Assembly (NCBI RefSeq): GCF_009746125.1 | Contig: NZ_CP041352.1 | Span: 2,464,436-2,528,435, forward strand | DNA length: 64,000 nt | Source: Casimicrobium huifangae | Lineage (GTDB): Bacteria; Pseudomonadota; Gammaproteobacteria; Burkholderiales; Casimicrobiaceae | Reading direction: 5' to 3' | Shown: positions 1 through 8,533 of the stretch, one piece after another | How the letters are laid out: every line of letters begins with the position of its first letter | Position numbering within the stretch: the stretch's first letter is position 1 | Notes under the pieces: generated by a model | What the model was told of the DNA's origin: nothing | Database searches by the model: none | Seen by the model: only the letters and a program-made list of their open reading frames with translations | Made by a program: the position numbers and the translations under genes

Positions 1-1
1 G

Positions 2-94
2 CGCGGTCCGGGCGTCGCGATCGTGCAGCGCTATCCGGAATGGCCGTCGGTGGACGAAGTCGAGGCGCGAGCACTGGCATTGCTGTCAGCTTGA
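2..94 (+). CDS. C-terminal fragment of an unidentified protein (5' end outside window)
   Basis: An open frame enters from the left edge and ends at a TGA at 92-94, giving about 30 residues. The fragment has an ordinary protein-like composition (it includes RYPEWPSVDEVEARALALL), which looks more like a true C-terminus than random frame. It converges with, and overlaps by about 60 bases, the end of the O-antigen ligase-like gene on the other strand. I do not recognise the family from this tail. It could be a chance open frame. Confidence 0.4.
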   Translation, partial: RGPGVAIVQRYPEWPSVDEVEARALALLSA

Positions 95-1383
95 AGCGGA
101 CCAGTCGGCCGCTCATAGGCACCGGCCGCCAGAATACCCAGCATGAGCGGGTACCAGGTGCCCTCGGTCACGATATACAGCGGCGAATCGAGCAGCGAGT
201 GCACCACCAGCGTGGCAAGCAGCGCGAAACCCAGCATCTTTTCGGGTAGTGGTAGCCGCCGAATGGCCAGCCCGGCGGTGATCAGCCATGCGACCAGGGC
301 CACCAGGCCCAGCAAGCCAAACTGCACCGCAAAGAACAGAAACTGGTTGTGCGGGTTGTAGGCGCCCAGCTTGCACCACTCCGGCGACTTGGCGATGCGG
401 CAATACTCCATCGCGTAGCTGCCCGTGCCCCAGCCAAGAACCGGTCGCTCGCGAATCAGATCGATGGATTTGCTGGCGTATTCCAGACGTTGGCCGATCG
501 ACGTGGTGATGCCGCGCTCCTGCGAGGACTCCACCTCGCTGATCGCCACGTGCAGACGCTGTTGCACCGAATCACTCTCGGCCGCAGCGAGCGCCGCCAC
601 CGTGACGAATGAGGCCGCCACCAGCATCAGACGCCGGTCCCGCGCGGCGATGAACGCCACCAGTGCCACCATGATCAGGTTGACCAGCAAGGTGAGATAA
701 CCGGCCCGCCCGAGCACGAAGAAGAGCACATTGATCGCAGCGGCAACGGCGACGGCGATCCAGAACCAGAAGCGGCGAGTCAGCGCCGCATGATTGCCCG
801 CCGCCAGCGCAGCAATGCGCAGGCGCCAGGCTTCAGCGAAGGCGGCCACGGCGAACACCGACATCATCACGTTCTGCGTGATGTGGTGCTTGAAGATGTA
901 GTGGTCGCCCTGTTCGTGCTCGCGGGTGGCGCGCGCCAGCGGGAATGCCCACAGCGCATGCAGGTAGGACAGCGCCAGCGTCAGCAGCATGGCAGCGATC
1001 CACGCCAGCAACGCGCGGCGACGCCACTTTTCGTCGGTCAGAAAGGCAATGGCGATCGGTGCGTAGAGCAGCCGCGAGTATTTGGTCAGCGAGCGCCGGA
1101 TCTCGTCGAACGGCGCATTGCTGTAGCTGACGCCGAGAAAGATCACCGCAAACAGGATCAGCGTCGCCAACGCGAAGGGATGTGCCCGCCAGCGGCGCCA
1201 GTGATCGGCGTAGCCACCTGCGGCCAGCAGCGTCACCAGCAGACAGCCGCCGAGCACGTTGGACGTGGCGCTACCGAGTGGCACCGAAGCGGCCACCGCC
1301 ACCACCCAGAACGCACACCAGCGCGCCAGCAGCGGATGAGGTCGCTGCAGAAAATCGCTGCGCAGCAGGATACTGGCGGTCAT
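31..1383 (-). CDS. O-antigen ligase / Wzy-type polymerase family membrane protein
   Basis: A polytopic inner-membrane protein of about 450 residues with many hydrophobic segments. A Wzy_C-type region includes RPVLGWGTGSY followed by YNPHNQFLFFAVQFGLLGL, the periplasmic-loop signature of O-antigen ligases and polymerases. Members attach O-antigen or other glycans to lipid A-core, or polymerise or ligate glycans to protein. The family name alone does not fix the acceptor. The frame is open up to 1488, but the first 35 codons there are arginine- and cysteine-rich and unlike a membrane protein. The ATG at 1383, just before the first hydrophobic segment, is preferred, and an ATG at 1407 is possible. 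No good ribosome site decides the start. No glycosyltransferase cluster is visible in the window, so this may be a stand-alone ligase. Confidence 0.8.
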   Translation of the reverse strand: MTASILLRSDFLQRPHPLLARWCAFWVVAVAASVPLGSATSNVLGGCLLVTLLAAGGYADHWRRWRAHPFALATLILFAVIFLGVSYSNAPFDEIRRSLTKYSRLLYAPIAIAFLTDEKWRRRALLAWIAAMLLTLALSYLHALWAFPLARATREHEQGDHYIFKHHITQNVMMSVFAVAAFAEAWRLRIAALAAGNHAALTRRFWFWIAVAVAAAINVLFFVLGRAGYLTLLVNLIMVALVAFIAARDRRLMLVAASFVTVAALAAAESDSVQQRLHVAISEVESSQERGITTSIGQRLEYASKSIDLIRERPVLGWGTGSYAMEYCRIAKSPEWCKLGAYNPHNQFLFFAVQFGLLGLVALVAWLITAGLAIRRLPLPEKMLGFALLATLVVHSLLDSPLYIVTEGTWYPLMLGILAAGAYERPTGPLQADSNASARASTSSTDGHSG

Positions 1384-1500
1384 TGCCGGGTGAGGTACTG
1401 CGCGCATTCGGTCATGGCGACATTCTATTGAGGCGCGCTGCCCGCAAGCTGACGGCGTACCGTGCCGCCCGTCCACCAGGCGGTTCACTACAATCGGCGC

Positions 1501-1929
1501 ATGAAATCCCAGGCCTTTTTTTCGTCACCCGAAGACTGCGCGCGCGCTTTCTACGAGGCATTTGCACAGGCGGACGTCGAAGCGCTGATGTCAGTCTGGG
1601 CGGAGGACGAGGACATCTGCTGTGTGCATCCGGCGGCGGCACCTTTGTATGGTTTCGCGGCGGTGCGGGCGGCATGGGAGGCGATCTTCCGCAATTCGGC
1701 CAAGATGCGCATCGAGCTCCGCGATGAATCGTGGCATGCGACCATCGGCATGGTCACCCAGCACGCGGTGGAATGGATCTACGTCGGCGAAGAGGCACAG
1801 CCACGCGGACCGGTATTCATGACCAACATCTTCCTGCGCGCGCCGCAAGGCTGGCGGCTGCTGGTGCATCACGCCTCGCCCCTGCAGACGGGCCTGCCGG
1901 CCAATGCCGGTCAGGTTGTGCTGCACTGA
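1501..1929 (+). CDS. SnoaL-like / NTF2-fold protein
   Basis: A 142-residue soluble protein. The N-terminal helix region (FYEAFAQADVEALMSVWAED) followed by a short HPAAAPLYG turn and a C-terminal strand ending in WRLLVHHASP is the pattern of the SnoaL/DUF4440 branch of the NTF2 fold. These small cone-shaped domains act as isomerases or ligand-binding proteins, and the substrate cannot be predicted. The ATG at 1501 is chosen because the frame upstream is low-quality and the domain starts immediately after it. It is divergent from the O-antigen ligase-like gene and is followed after 18 bases by a DUF1330 gene, so the two small genes are probably co-transcribed. Confidence 0.8.
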   Translation: MKSQAFFSSPEDCARAFYEAFAQADVEALMSVWAEDEDICCVHPAAAPLYGFAAVRAAWEAIFRNSAKMRIELRDESWHATIGMVTQHAVEWIYVGEEAQPRGPVFMTNIFLRAPQGWRLLVHHASPLQTGLPANAGQVVLH

Positions 1930-1947
1930 CCTGGCGGCGCTACGGCT

Positions 1948-2250
1948 GTGTCGACACCCTCTGCAGCGCCAGCCTGCGTCATTGGTCACATCACCGTTCG
2001 CGATCAGGCGAAGTGGATTGAGTATCGCGATCAGGTGGCGGCGACGTTGGCGCCGTTCGGTGGCGAAGTGCTGTTTCGCGGTCGCAAGGCGCGGGTGCTG
2101 GGCGGCGCGCATGACGCCGAGCTCACCGTGGTGATCCGGTTCCCGAGCCTGGACGCCGCGCACGGGTGGTTCGATTCGCCGGCCTATCAGCGCCTGATTC
2201 CGTTGCGCATGGCTGCGGCGGACGTTGAATTGGTATCTTTCTCAGGCTGA
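1948..2250 (+). CDS. DUF1330 domain protein (dimeric alpha/beta-barrel fold)
   Basis: A 100-residue protein starting at GTG. It has the DUF1330 pattern: an N-terminal strand (VIGHITVRDQAKWIEYRDQV), a central GGEVLFRGRKARVLGG segment, then a conserved FPSLDAAHGWFDSPAYQ helix. This is a ferredoxin-like dimeric barrel related to EthD and antibiotic-biosynthesis monooxygenases. No catalytic function is established for the family. It lies directly downstream of the NTF2-fold gene on the same strand. Confidence 0.8.
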   Translation: MSTPSAAPACVIGHITVRDQAKWIEYRDQVAATLAPFGGEVLFRGRKARVLGGAHDAELTVVIRFPSLDAAHGWFDSPAYQRLIPLRMAAADVELVSFSG

Positions 2251-2416
2251 CACGCACCGACGGGTGGTACGATCGGGCTAGCAACTTTTCGGCAAGAAGT
2301 GCATCGGCACTGGGCTGAATGCCAAAAAACACCGGAAATTGACTTTGGGCGAAAACTCGGTCAGAGCCCTTACCAAATGGGATTGTCGTTAAAAAGCTGC
2401 AGTTCCGGCGCTAACG

Positions 2417-3418
2417 TCAGGCAACCTCAGTCGCGCTAAAACATGCCACCTCACGCCCCCTGAAGCTGACCGTTTGCGGTCGTGACTTGTCGCAGGGCTC
2501 GAAGCGCTTCGGGCAGCGCGGATTGAAGGCACAGCCAGGCGGCGGATTGAGCGGGTTCGGCACCTCACCGGCCACCGGCGTGCGCGCCTTGCCGGTCATC
2601 TGCAAATCGGGGATGGCGTCGAGCAGCATGCGGGTGTAGGGGTGCTGCGGCGCGCCGAACACTTCACGCTTGTCGCCAATTTCCACCACGCGGCCGAGGT
2701 ACATCACGCCAACGCGGTCGGCGATGTGATGCACTACCTGCAGGTTGTGCGAGATGAACAGATAGGTGAGGCCCATCTCGCGCTGCAAGTCCTTCATCAG
2801 GTTCAGCACCTGGGCCTGCACCGACACGTCAAGCGCCGAGGTTGGCTCGTCGCAGATCAGGAACTCGGGGTTGCTCGCGAGCGCGCGTGCGATCGAGATG
2901 CGCTGCCGCTGACCGCCGGAGAACTGGTGCGGAAACTTCTCACCGTCCTTCGCGGTGAGCTTGACGAAGCCGAGCAACTCGGCGACGCGCTTGTTGAGCG
3001 CCGATGGATCGGTGATGAGCTTGTGGGTACGAATGGGTTCGGCGACGATGTCGGCAACGCGCCAGCGTGGGTTCAGGCTCGCGTACGGGTCCTGGAAGAT
3101 CATCTGCACCTTGCGCCGCAAGGCCCGCGCAGCCTCGTTGTTCGACGACAGTGCGATCTTCATGTCCTGACCATCAACCACCACATTGCCGGTGCTCGGC
3201 GCGTAGAGGCCAACGATCAGCCGGGCCACGGTGGATTTGCCGCAACCGGATTCGCCGACCAGCGCCAGCGTTTCGCCTTTGCGGATATCGAAGCTGACGT
3301 CGCTCACCGCCTGCAGGAAGCTCTGCGGCTTGCGTTCGATCACGCGGTTGAGCCACGGTGCCGAGACGTCAAAAGTCTTGCTGACGTTCTTGAGTTGAAC
3401 AAAAGTGCTCATGCTCAA
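2417..3418 (-). CDS. Peptide/nickel-type ABC transporter ATP-binding protein (DppF/OppF-like)
   Basis: A 333-residue cytoplasmic ATPase of a peptide-family importer. Visible motifs are Walker A GESGCGKST (about residue 55), signature FSGGQRQRISIARAL, and Walker B FLICDEPTSALD. The C-terminal oligopeptide-transporter extension contains the cysteine-spaced CAFNPRCPKRFEPC motif seen in OppD/OppF/DppD/DppF proteins. It overlaps the upstream ATPase gene by four bases (ATGA) and is the last gene of the operon. With the DppD-like partner it would energise the B/C permease pair encoded upstream. The substrate could be peptides, N-acyl-amino acids or similar amides, given the amidohydrolases in the operon. 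Confidence 0.92.
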   Translation of the reverse strand: MSMSTFVQLKNVSKTFDVSAPWLNRVIERKPQSFLQAVSDVSFDIRKGETLALVGESGCGKSTVARLIVGLYAPSTGNVVVDGQDMKIALSSNNEAARALRRKVQMIFQDPYASLNPRWRVADIVAEPIRTHKLITDPSALNKRVAELLGFVKLTAKDGEKFPHQFSGGQRQRISIARALASNPEFLICDEPTSALDVSVQAQVLNLMKDLQREMGLTYLFISHNLQVVHHIADRVGVMYLGRVVEIGDKREVFGAPQHPYTRMLLDAIPDLQMTGKARTPVAGEVPNPLNPPPGCAFNPRCPKRFEPCDKSRPQTVSFRGREVACFSATEVA

Positions 3419-4386
3419 ACCTTCCCTTCATGCAGCCAGCAGGCAGCCATTGAGGACGAGGCCGGCATCAGGTCGGGACGGGTGGTCTTGCATTTGTCGA
3501 ACACTTTGGTGCAGCGGGGGTTGAAGGCGCAGCCGGTGGGGATGGCGTCGAGCCGCGGCATGGCGCCATCGATCTGGATTAACCGCTCACGGTCGCTGTC
3601 GAACTCGGGAATGGAGCCCATCAGTCCGACGGTGTACGGGTGCTGCGGCTTGTGGATAACGTCCGCCACCGGGCCGATTTCGGCCACGCGACCGGCATAC
3701 ATCACGGCCACCCGATCGGCCGTCTCGGCGATCACACCCATGTCGTGCGTCACCAGCATCACCGCCGTACCGTGCTCGCGGCAGAGCCGCTTGAGCAGCG
3801 TGATGATCTGCGCCTGAATTGAGACGTCGAGCGCCGTCGTCGGTTCGTCGGCGATGATCACTTTGGGCTCAGCGGCCAGCGCGAGCGCGATGACCACCCG
3901 CTGCCGCATGCCGCCGGAGAACTGGTGCGGATAATGATCAATGCGCTCCCGTGCCGCCGGGATGCCCACCTCTTCCAGCAGCTTGATGGCCCGGTCGCGC
4001 GCGGCAGCGTCGTTCAGCTCCAGATGCGTCTGGATCGTCTCCACCAGTTGCCGTCCGACGGTGTAAAGCGGATTCAGCGAGGTGAGCGGGTCCTGAAAAA
4101 TCGCCCCGATCTGGCGGCCACGAATCTTGCGCATCTGCTCGTAGGGCAGGTTGTCGATGCGCTGGCCGTTGAGCAGTATCTGTCCGCTGGCCACGCGGCC
4201 GGGCGGCTCCAGCAGGCCGATGATGGCGGCGCCAGTCAGCGATTTGCCCGCGCCCGATTCGCCCACCACGCCAAGCACTTCGCCCGGCGCAATGCTGAAA
4301 GAGACGTCGTCTACTGCCTTCAGCACACCGCGCCGGGTCGGAAATTCGATATGCAGATTTTTGACTTCAAGAACGGGTTGCGACAT
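3415..4386 (-). CDS. Peptide/nickel-type ABC transporter ATP-binding protein (DppD/OppD-like)
   Basis: A 323-residue ATPase, first of the two nucleotide-binding subunits. It has Walker A GESGAGKSLTGAAI, signature FSGGMRQRVVIALAL, and Walker B VIIADEPTTALD. The C-terminal oligopeptide extension carries CAFNPRCTKVFDKC. The Ser-Leu after the Walker A Lys is the usual DppD/OppD form. It is translationally coupled to the DppF-like gene downstream and separated by about 65 bases from the lipoprotein gene upstream. It would pair with the DppF-like subunit below the membrane. Confidence 0.92.
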   Translation of the reverse strand: MSQPVLEVKNLHIEFPTRRGVLKAVDDVSFSIAPGEVLGVVGESGAGKSLTGAAIIGLLEPPGRVASGQILLNGQRIDNLPYEQMRKIRGRQIGAIFQDPLTSLNPLYTVGRQLVETIQTHLELNDAAARDRAIKLLEEVGIPAARERIDHYPHQFSGGMRQRVVIALALAAEPKVIIADEPTTALDVSIQAQIITLLKRLCREHGTAVMLVTHDMGVIAETADRVAVMYAGRVAEIGPVADVIHKPQHPYTVGLMGSIPEFDSDRERLIQIDGAMPRLDAIPTGCAFNPRCTKVFDKCKTTRPDLMPASSSMAACWLHEGKV

Positions 4387-4451
4387 CGGCAGGATTTCCG
4401 GCGAAAGGCGGTGGTGACAGGGTTGGCAGCGGTCGTGAGGTTGGCCCGGCG

Positions 4452-4928
4452 CTATGGCCGCTTCGGCATCGGTATCGGTTGCGGTGCTTCGATCTGGCTG
4501 AGATCGCTGGGCACAACAACCGCCTGCGCCGGGGCACCGCTGGTGGGATTGCAGCCAGGAACGGACTCGGCATGGTCAATGACCAGGGCGAAATCGTGCG
4601 ACAGGGCATTTGGGCGCTGTGCGGCGAGCCAGTAACGGACGCACTTCTCCGCCTTGAATGTGAATTCACGGCGATCAGGCAGGTGGAATCCAGCCACTGG
4701 CGGTGCATCAATGGTCAGGCGATGCACACCGGCGTCAACGCGGACCGGCACGAAGGTCGTCGACACGCCGTCAACGGCAGAAATGCTCACCGGGTAGCGG
4801 TTCAGATTGGTACGGGTGTAGAGCCGACCGTCGAGCACGCTCTCCCACTGATGAGCACAGCCGGCGAGCGTCAGCGCACCAGCGCCAGCGAGCAGCAAAC
4901 GTGAACGCAATACTGAAAATCGGACCAC
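4452..4928 (-). CDS. Small lipoprotein inside the peptide-importer operon
   Basis: A 158-residue protein starting at GTG, preceded by a strong AGGAGG ribosome site that abuts the TAA stop of the upstream permease gene. The N-terminus is basic then hydrophobic and ends in a lipobox (LTLAGCAH), so it is expected to be lipid-anchored in the envelope. The mature part has no motif I recognise. It ends with a proline-rich, charged tail. Its tight coupling to the dppC-like gene makes it part of the operon. It is too small and dissimilar to be a family 5 substrate-binding protein. Function unknown. Confidence 0.85.
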   Translation of the reverse strand: MVRFSVLRSRLLLAGAGALTLAGCAHQWESVLDGRLYTRTNLNRYPVSISAVDGVSTTFVPVRVDAGVHRLTIDAPPVAGFHLPDRREFTFKAEKCVRYWLAAQRPNALSHDFALVIDHAESVPGCNPTSGAPAQAVVVPSDLSQIEAPQPIPMPKRP

Positions 4929-4939
4929 GGGAACCTCCT

Positions 4940-5851
4940 TTATCGGAGCTTCGGATTCAGCGCATCGCGCAGCCAGTCTCCGACCAGATTGACGGAAATG
5001 ACCATGACGATCAGTGCGATCCCCGGAAACACGGTGATCCACCACTCGCCCGAGAACAGGAAATTCTGTCCCTCGCTGATTAACGTGCCCAGCGACGGTT
5101 GCGTTGGCGGCATGCCAACGCCAAGGAAAGAAAGCGTCGCCTCGGCGATGATCGCGTTCGCGATGTTGAGCGTGGCGATCACCAGTACCGGCCCGAGCAC
5201 ATTGGGCAGCACGTGCCGGAACATGATGGCCGTATTGGAGACGCCGATGACACGCGCCGCCTGCACGTACTCCTTGTTTTTCTCCACCAGTGTTGCACCG
5301 CGCACGGTGCGCGCGTATTGCGGCCAGCCGGTCAGACCGATCGAAAAGATGATCACGTAGAGCGCCAGTGCATCCTGCATCTCGCGCGGCACAAACTGCC
5401 GCCCGATGCCGCTGATCAGCAAGGCGACAAGGATCGCCGGGAAAGTGAGCTGGATGTCGGCGATGCGCATGATCACACTGTCGACACGGCCCCCGGCATA
5501 GCCAGCAAACAGGCCAAGACCGACGCCGAGAATGATCGACATGGCCACCGCGCAGACCGCCACCAGCAATGAAATGCGGCTGCCGTACATGATGGTGGAC
5601 AGGATGTCGCGCCCTTGCTGATCCGTGCCCAGCTTGAACGACGGATTGCCGTTGGCATTCCATGCTGGCGGCAGGTTGGAATCAAGCAGTGAGATTTGCG
5701 CCAGATCGTAGGGATTGTGTGGAGCCAGCACTGGCGCCGACACCGCCCCAAGTATGCAAATTGCGGCCAGTATGGCGGCCACCACGGTCACGGGCGAGCG
5801 CTTGAAGCTCCACCAGATATCGCTGTCGAAAAAACGTTTGACTGCGTCCAA
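4940..5851 (-). CDS. Peptide-type ABC transporter permease (DppC/OppC-like)
   Basis: A 303-residue inner-membrane permease. It has the N-terminal OppC-type segment (KRSPVTVVAAILAAICILG), the GTDQQGRDILSTIMYGSRISL motif typical of the C subunit, several membrane helices, and an EAA-type loop near VEKNKEYVQAARVIG. It should form the translocation pore with the DppB-like protein encoded about 2.7 kb upstream in the same operon. The B and C genes are normally adjacent, but here two amidohydrolase genes and a small membrane-protein gene lie between them. Confidence 0.92.
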   Translation of the reverse strand: MDAVKRFFDSDIWWSFKRSPVTVVAAILAAICILGAVSAPVLAPHNPYDLAQISLLDSNLPPAWNANGNPSFKLGTDQQGRDILSTIMYGSRISLLVAVCAVAMSIILGVGLGLFAGYAGGRVDSVIMRIADIQLTFPAILVALLISGIGRQFVPREMQDALALYVIIFSIGLTGWPQYARTVRGATLVEKNKEYVQAARVIGVSNTAIMFRHVLPNVLGPVLVIATLNIANAIIAEATLSFLGVGMPPTQPSLGTLISEGQNFLFSGEWWITVFPGIALIVMVISVNLVGDWLRDALNPKLR

Positions 5852-5923
5852 AGTGTTGTGTCCCCGAATAGTCTTGTTGCTTCTTGTTGTTCGTTACCAG
5901 GCCTTCGCTACTACCGGGCTCGC

Positions 5924-7102
5924 CTATAGCGGCAGGCCAAGCTCGACCAGCCGCGAGAAATAGCGCACACCGTTGGGAATGATGGCGTCGCAGAAGTCAT
6001 AGCGCGAGTTGTGCAGCGGCACGATCGGCTGCCCGACCGGGCCCTGGCCAATCACTGAATAGCAGCCCGGCCGCTCCAGCAGCATGTAGGAAAAGTCTTC
6101 GCCACCCATTGACGGCGTGTAATTGGCGTCGGCGTTTTCCTCGCCCCACACTTCTGCGGCCACGGACCGCGCGAACTCCACCTCCGCCGCGGTATTGACC
6201 ACCGGCGGATAACCGCGCTCGTAGCGCAGCTCACCCTGCGCGCGATGCGCCGCGCAAACGCCAGCAACCATTTCGCCAAGGCGTGCTTCGATCAGATCCT
6301 GCACGGCTTTGTCGTAGGTCCGCACCGTGCCAGTCAGGATCACTTTGTCCGGCACCACGTTCGACGCTGGCAGATTGCCGCCCTCGACGGCGCTAATGCC
6401 CATCACCGCCGTCTCCAGCGGACTCACGTTGCGCGAGACGATGGTCTGCGCCGCCAGAATCAGGTTGGCCGCCACCACCATCGGGTCGCACAACAGGTGC
6501 GGCCGCGCCGCGTGGCCGCCACGACCGGTGATCTCGATGGTGAAGCTGTCTGCCGCCGCCATGAAGGGCCCGACGCGCGTGCCCCATTTCCCAAGCTGCA
6601 GATCGGGCCGGTTGTGCACGGCGAAGATGCGGTCACAATCGAAGCGCTTGAACAAGCCTTCTTCGCACATGACGCGGCCGCCACCGCCGCCCTCTTCGGC
6701 CGGCTGAAAGATTACGTGCACAGTGCCCGCGAAGTTGCGGGTTTCTGCAAGGTAGCGGGCGGCGCCCAGCACCATCGTGGTGTGACCGTCGTGGCCGCAC
6801 GCGTGCATCACCTTGTTGGCTTTCGACGCGTGCAGGAAAGTGTTCTTCTCCGGCATCGGCAAGGCGTCCATGTCAGCCCGGAGCCCGATGCTGCCGCCGC
6901 TGCGCTTGCCGCGGATCACGCCAACGAGGCCGGTCTTGCCAATGCCCGTGTGCACCTCGTCGACACCAAATGCCTTGAGCCGCTCGGCCACCAGGGCCGA
7001 AGTGCGAAGCTCCTGAAAGCCAAGCTCCGGGTTGGCGTGGATGTCGCGACGGATCGCAACCAGATCGTCAACAAAAGCGGACGGAAGGTCGTTGAGTTTC
7101 AT
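5924..7102 (-). CDS. M20 family amidohydrolase (hippurate/N-acyl-amino-acid hydrolase type)
   Basis: A 392-residue cytoplasmic metallohydrolase. It shows the M20D pattern: RRDIHANPELGFQE near the N-terminus, the metal-binding HACGHDGHTT near residue 107, FQPAEEGGGG with the catalytic Glu near 140, HNRPDLQLG, and a C-terminal SMGGEDFSYML. Family members cleave amide bonds of N-acyl-amino acids, hippurate or indole-acetyl-amino acids. It starts at an ATG overlapping the stop of the small membrane-protein gene (ATGA) and has a paralogue (7318-8505) in the same operon, roughly half identical by eye. Inference: it hydrolyses the compound imported by the surrounding ABC transporter. Confidence 0.9.
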   Translation of the reverse strand: MKLNDLPSAFVDDLVAIRRDIHANPELGFQELRTSALVAERLKAFGVDEVHTGIGKTGLVGVIRGKRSGGSIGLRADMDALPMPEKNTFLHASKANKVMHACGHDGHTTMVLGAARYLAETRNFAGTVHVIFQPAEEGGGGGRVMCEEGLFKRFDCDRIFAVHNRPDLQLGKWGTRVGPFMAAADSFTIEITGRGGHAARPHLLCDPMVVAANLILAAQTIVSRNVSPLETAVMGISAVEGGNLPASNVVPDKVILTGTVRTYDKAVQDLIEARLGEMVAGVCAAHRAQGELRYERGYPPVVNTAAEVEFARSVAAEVWGEENADANYTPSMGGEDFSYMLLERPGCYSVIGQGPVGQPIVPLHNSRYDFCDAIIPNGVRYFSRLVELGLPL

Positions 7103-7299
7103 CGTTGTTGATTCTTTTCGCGCAGCTCGGCGCGCAATTGTTTGAAGCCGGGAGGATCGTCACCAAGCGCAAGCCACTGCGCGTCGCGCGCCCCGCGGGC
7201 GATCAGCCAGCGCTCCCAGCGCTGTACAAACAGCGCGCTGATCACTGCCACGGCGATGATGACGCCAAAGACACACAGCATGATCTGGATCGCGACCAT
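7099..7299 (-). CDS. Small single-span membrane protein between two amidohydrolase genes
   Basis: A 66-residue protein: one hydrophobic N-terminal segment (VAIQIMLCVFGVIIAVAVISA) followed by a charged, probably cytoplasmic tail of about 40 residues. A GGGGAAGG-like purine run lies upstream of its ATG, and its stop overlaps the start of the next M20 gene, so it is almost certainly translated in the operon. I do not recognise a family. A membrane tether or accessory factor for the transporter or the amidohydrolases is possible, but this is inference. Confidence 0.7.
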   Translation of the reverse strand: MVAIQIMLCVFGVIIAVAVISALFVQRWERWLIARGARDAQWLALGDDPPGFKQLRAELREKNQQR

Positions 7300-7317
7300 C
7301 AGCCTTCCCCTTCGCAG

Positions 7318-8505
7318 CTATTCGGCGAGTTCCCGCTCGGCAATCGCCGCCAGCAACCCGGCACCATTCGGGATCAGGCGATCATCAAAGTCGTAGCCGG
7401 GATGGTGCAGCGGGCAACTCTTGTCAGTGCCCTGACCAATCCAGATGTAAGCCCCCGGCACTGATTCCAGGAAGAAGGAAAAGTCCTCACCACCGGTGTT
7501 CGGGAAAATTTCGGTGATGACGTTGTCGGCACCAAACACGCTACGCCCGACCTCGGCAGACAGGGCTGCTTCACGAGCATGATTGATCGTCGCCGGGTAA
7601 CCGTAGATAAAGTTGACTTCGCCGGTTGAACCGAATGCCGCCGCCGTATTCGCCACCACCGCCTTCAGTCGCTCAACGACCAGTGCTTGCGTCTCCTTGC
7701 GGTAGGTGCGCACTGTACCAACCATCTTCACGAAGCGCGGGATGACGTTGTAAGTGTTCATCTTGCCCGCTTCCATCGCGCAGATCGAGATGACCACCGA
7801 ATCGGCTGGGTCCACGTTGCGCGAGGCGATGGACTGAATCGCCGTAATCACATGCCCCGCTGCCAATACGGGGTCGCAGACAAACTGCGGCATCCCGCCA
7901 TGGCCGCCTTTGCCCTCGATGGTGATCTCGATGCGGTCGGCGGCCGCCATCATTGCGCCATTGCGCACGGCCATCTTGCCGTAAGGCACCCAGGGCGCGT
8001 TATGCAGGGCGTAGAACGCGTCGATCGGAAAGCGCGAGAAGAGTCCGTCGTCGATCATCGCCTTGGCGCCGGCCATGCCTTCTTCGGCTGGCTGAAAGAC
8101 CGAATACACGGTACCGGCAAAATTGCGGGTCTTGGCCAAATAGCGCGCCGCGCCCAGGCCCATCGTGGTGTGCCCGTCGTGGCCGCAGGCGTGCATGTAA
8201 CCCTGATTCTTTGACGCATAGGGCAGGCGCGTTTCTTCGTTCATCGCCAGGCAATCCATGTCAGCGCGCAGACCAACTGCGCGCTTGCCAGGCCGATTGC
8301 CGCGAATGACGCCGACGACGCCGGTGCCGCCAATACCGGTATGCACCTCGTCAACGCCATACGCCTTGAGTCGCTCGGCGACCAGTGCGGCCGTGCGTGT
8401 CTCCTTGTAGGCATGCTCCGGATTGGAATGAATATCGCGCCGGATTTCGGTCAGATCGGCGTGATACTCGCGAATGGCGTCGGCCACTTTGCTCGGGTTG
8501 TACAT
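7318..8505 (-). CDS. M20 family amidohydrolase, paralogue of the neighbouring gene
   Basis: A 395-residue protein. The ATG at 8505 is chosen because AAGGAG lies five bases upstream and the family N-terminus begins there. A frame open to 8601 adds 32 unlikely residues. Motifs include RRDIHSNPEHAYKE, HACGHDGHTTMGLG, FQPAEEGMAGAKAMIDDG and NTGGEDFSFFLE, the M20D metal-binding and catalytic set. It is likely a cytoplasmic hydrolase of N-acyl-amino acids or related amides. It differs from its paralogue around the substrate-facing segments (for example GMPQFVCDPV against ARPHLLCDPM), so the two may cover different acyl or amino-acid groups. Confidence 0.9.
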   Translation of the reverse strand: MYNPSKVADAIREYHADLTEIRRDIHSNPEHAYKETRTAALVAERLKAYGVDEVHTGIGGTGVVGVIRGNRPGKRAVGLRADMDCLAMNEETRLPYASKNQGYMHACGHDGHTTMGLGAARYLAKTRNFAGTVYSVFQPAEEGMAGAKAMIDDGLFSRFPIDAFYALHNAPWVPYGKMAVRNGAMMAAADRIEITIEGKGGHGGMPQFVCDPVLAAGHVITAIQSIASRNVDPADSVVISICAMEAGKMNTYNVIPRFVKMVGTVRTYRKETQALVVERLKAVVANTAAAFGSTGEVNFIYGYPATINHAREAALSAEVGRSVFGADNVITEIFPNTGGEDFSFFLESVPGAYIWIGQGTDKSCPLHHPGYDFDDRLIPNGAGLLAAIAERELAE

Positions 8506-8533
8506 CGCTACTCCTTGCAACGCTCGCAGTGAA

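Noticed and set aside
4929..5663. Long upstream extension of the lipoprotein frame into the DppC-like gene
   Set aside because: It is an Arg/His/Cys-rich shadow of the permease gene; the lipoprotein starts at the GTG after AGGAGG.
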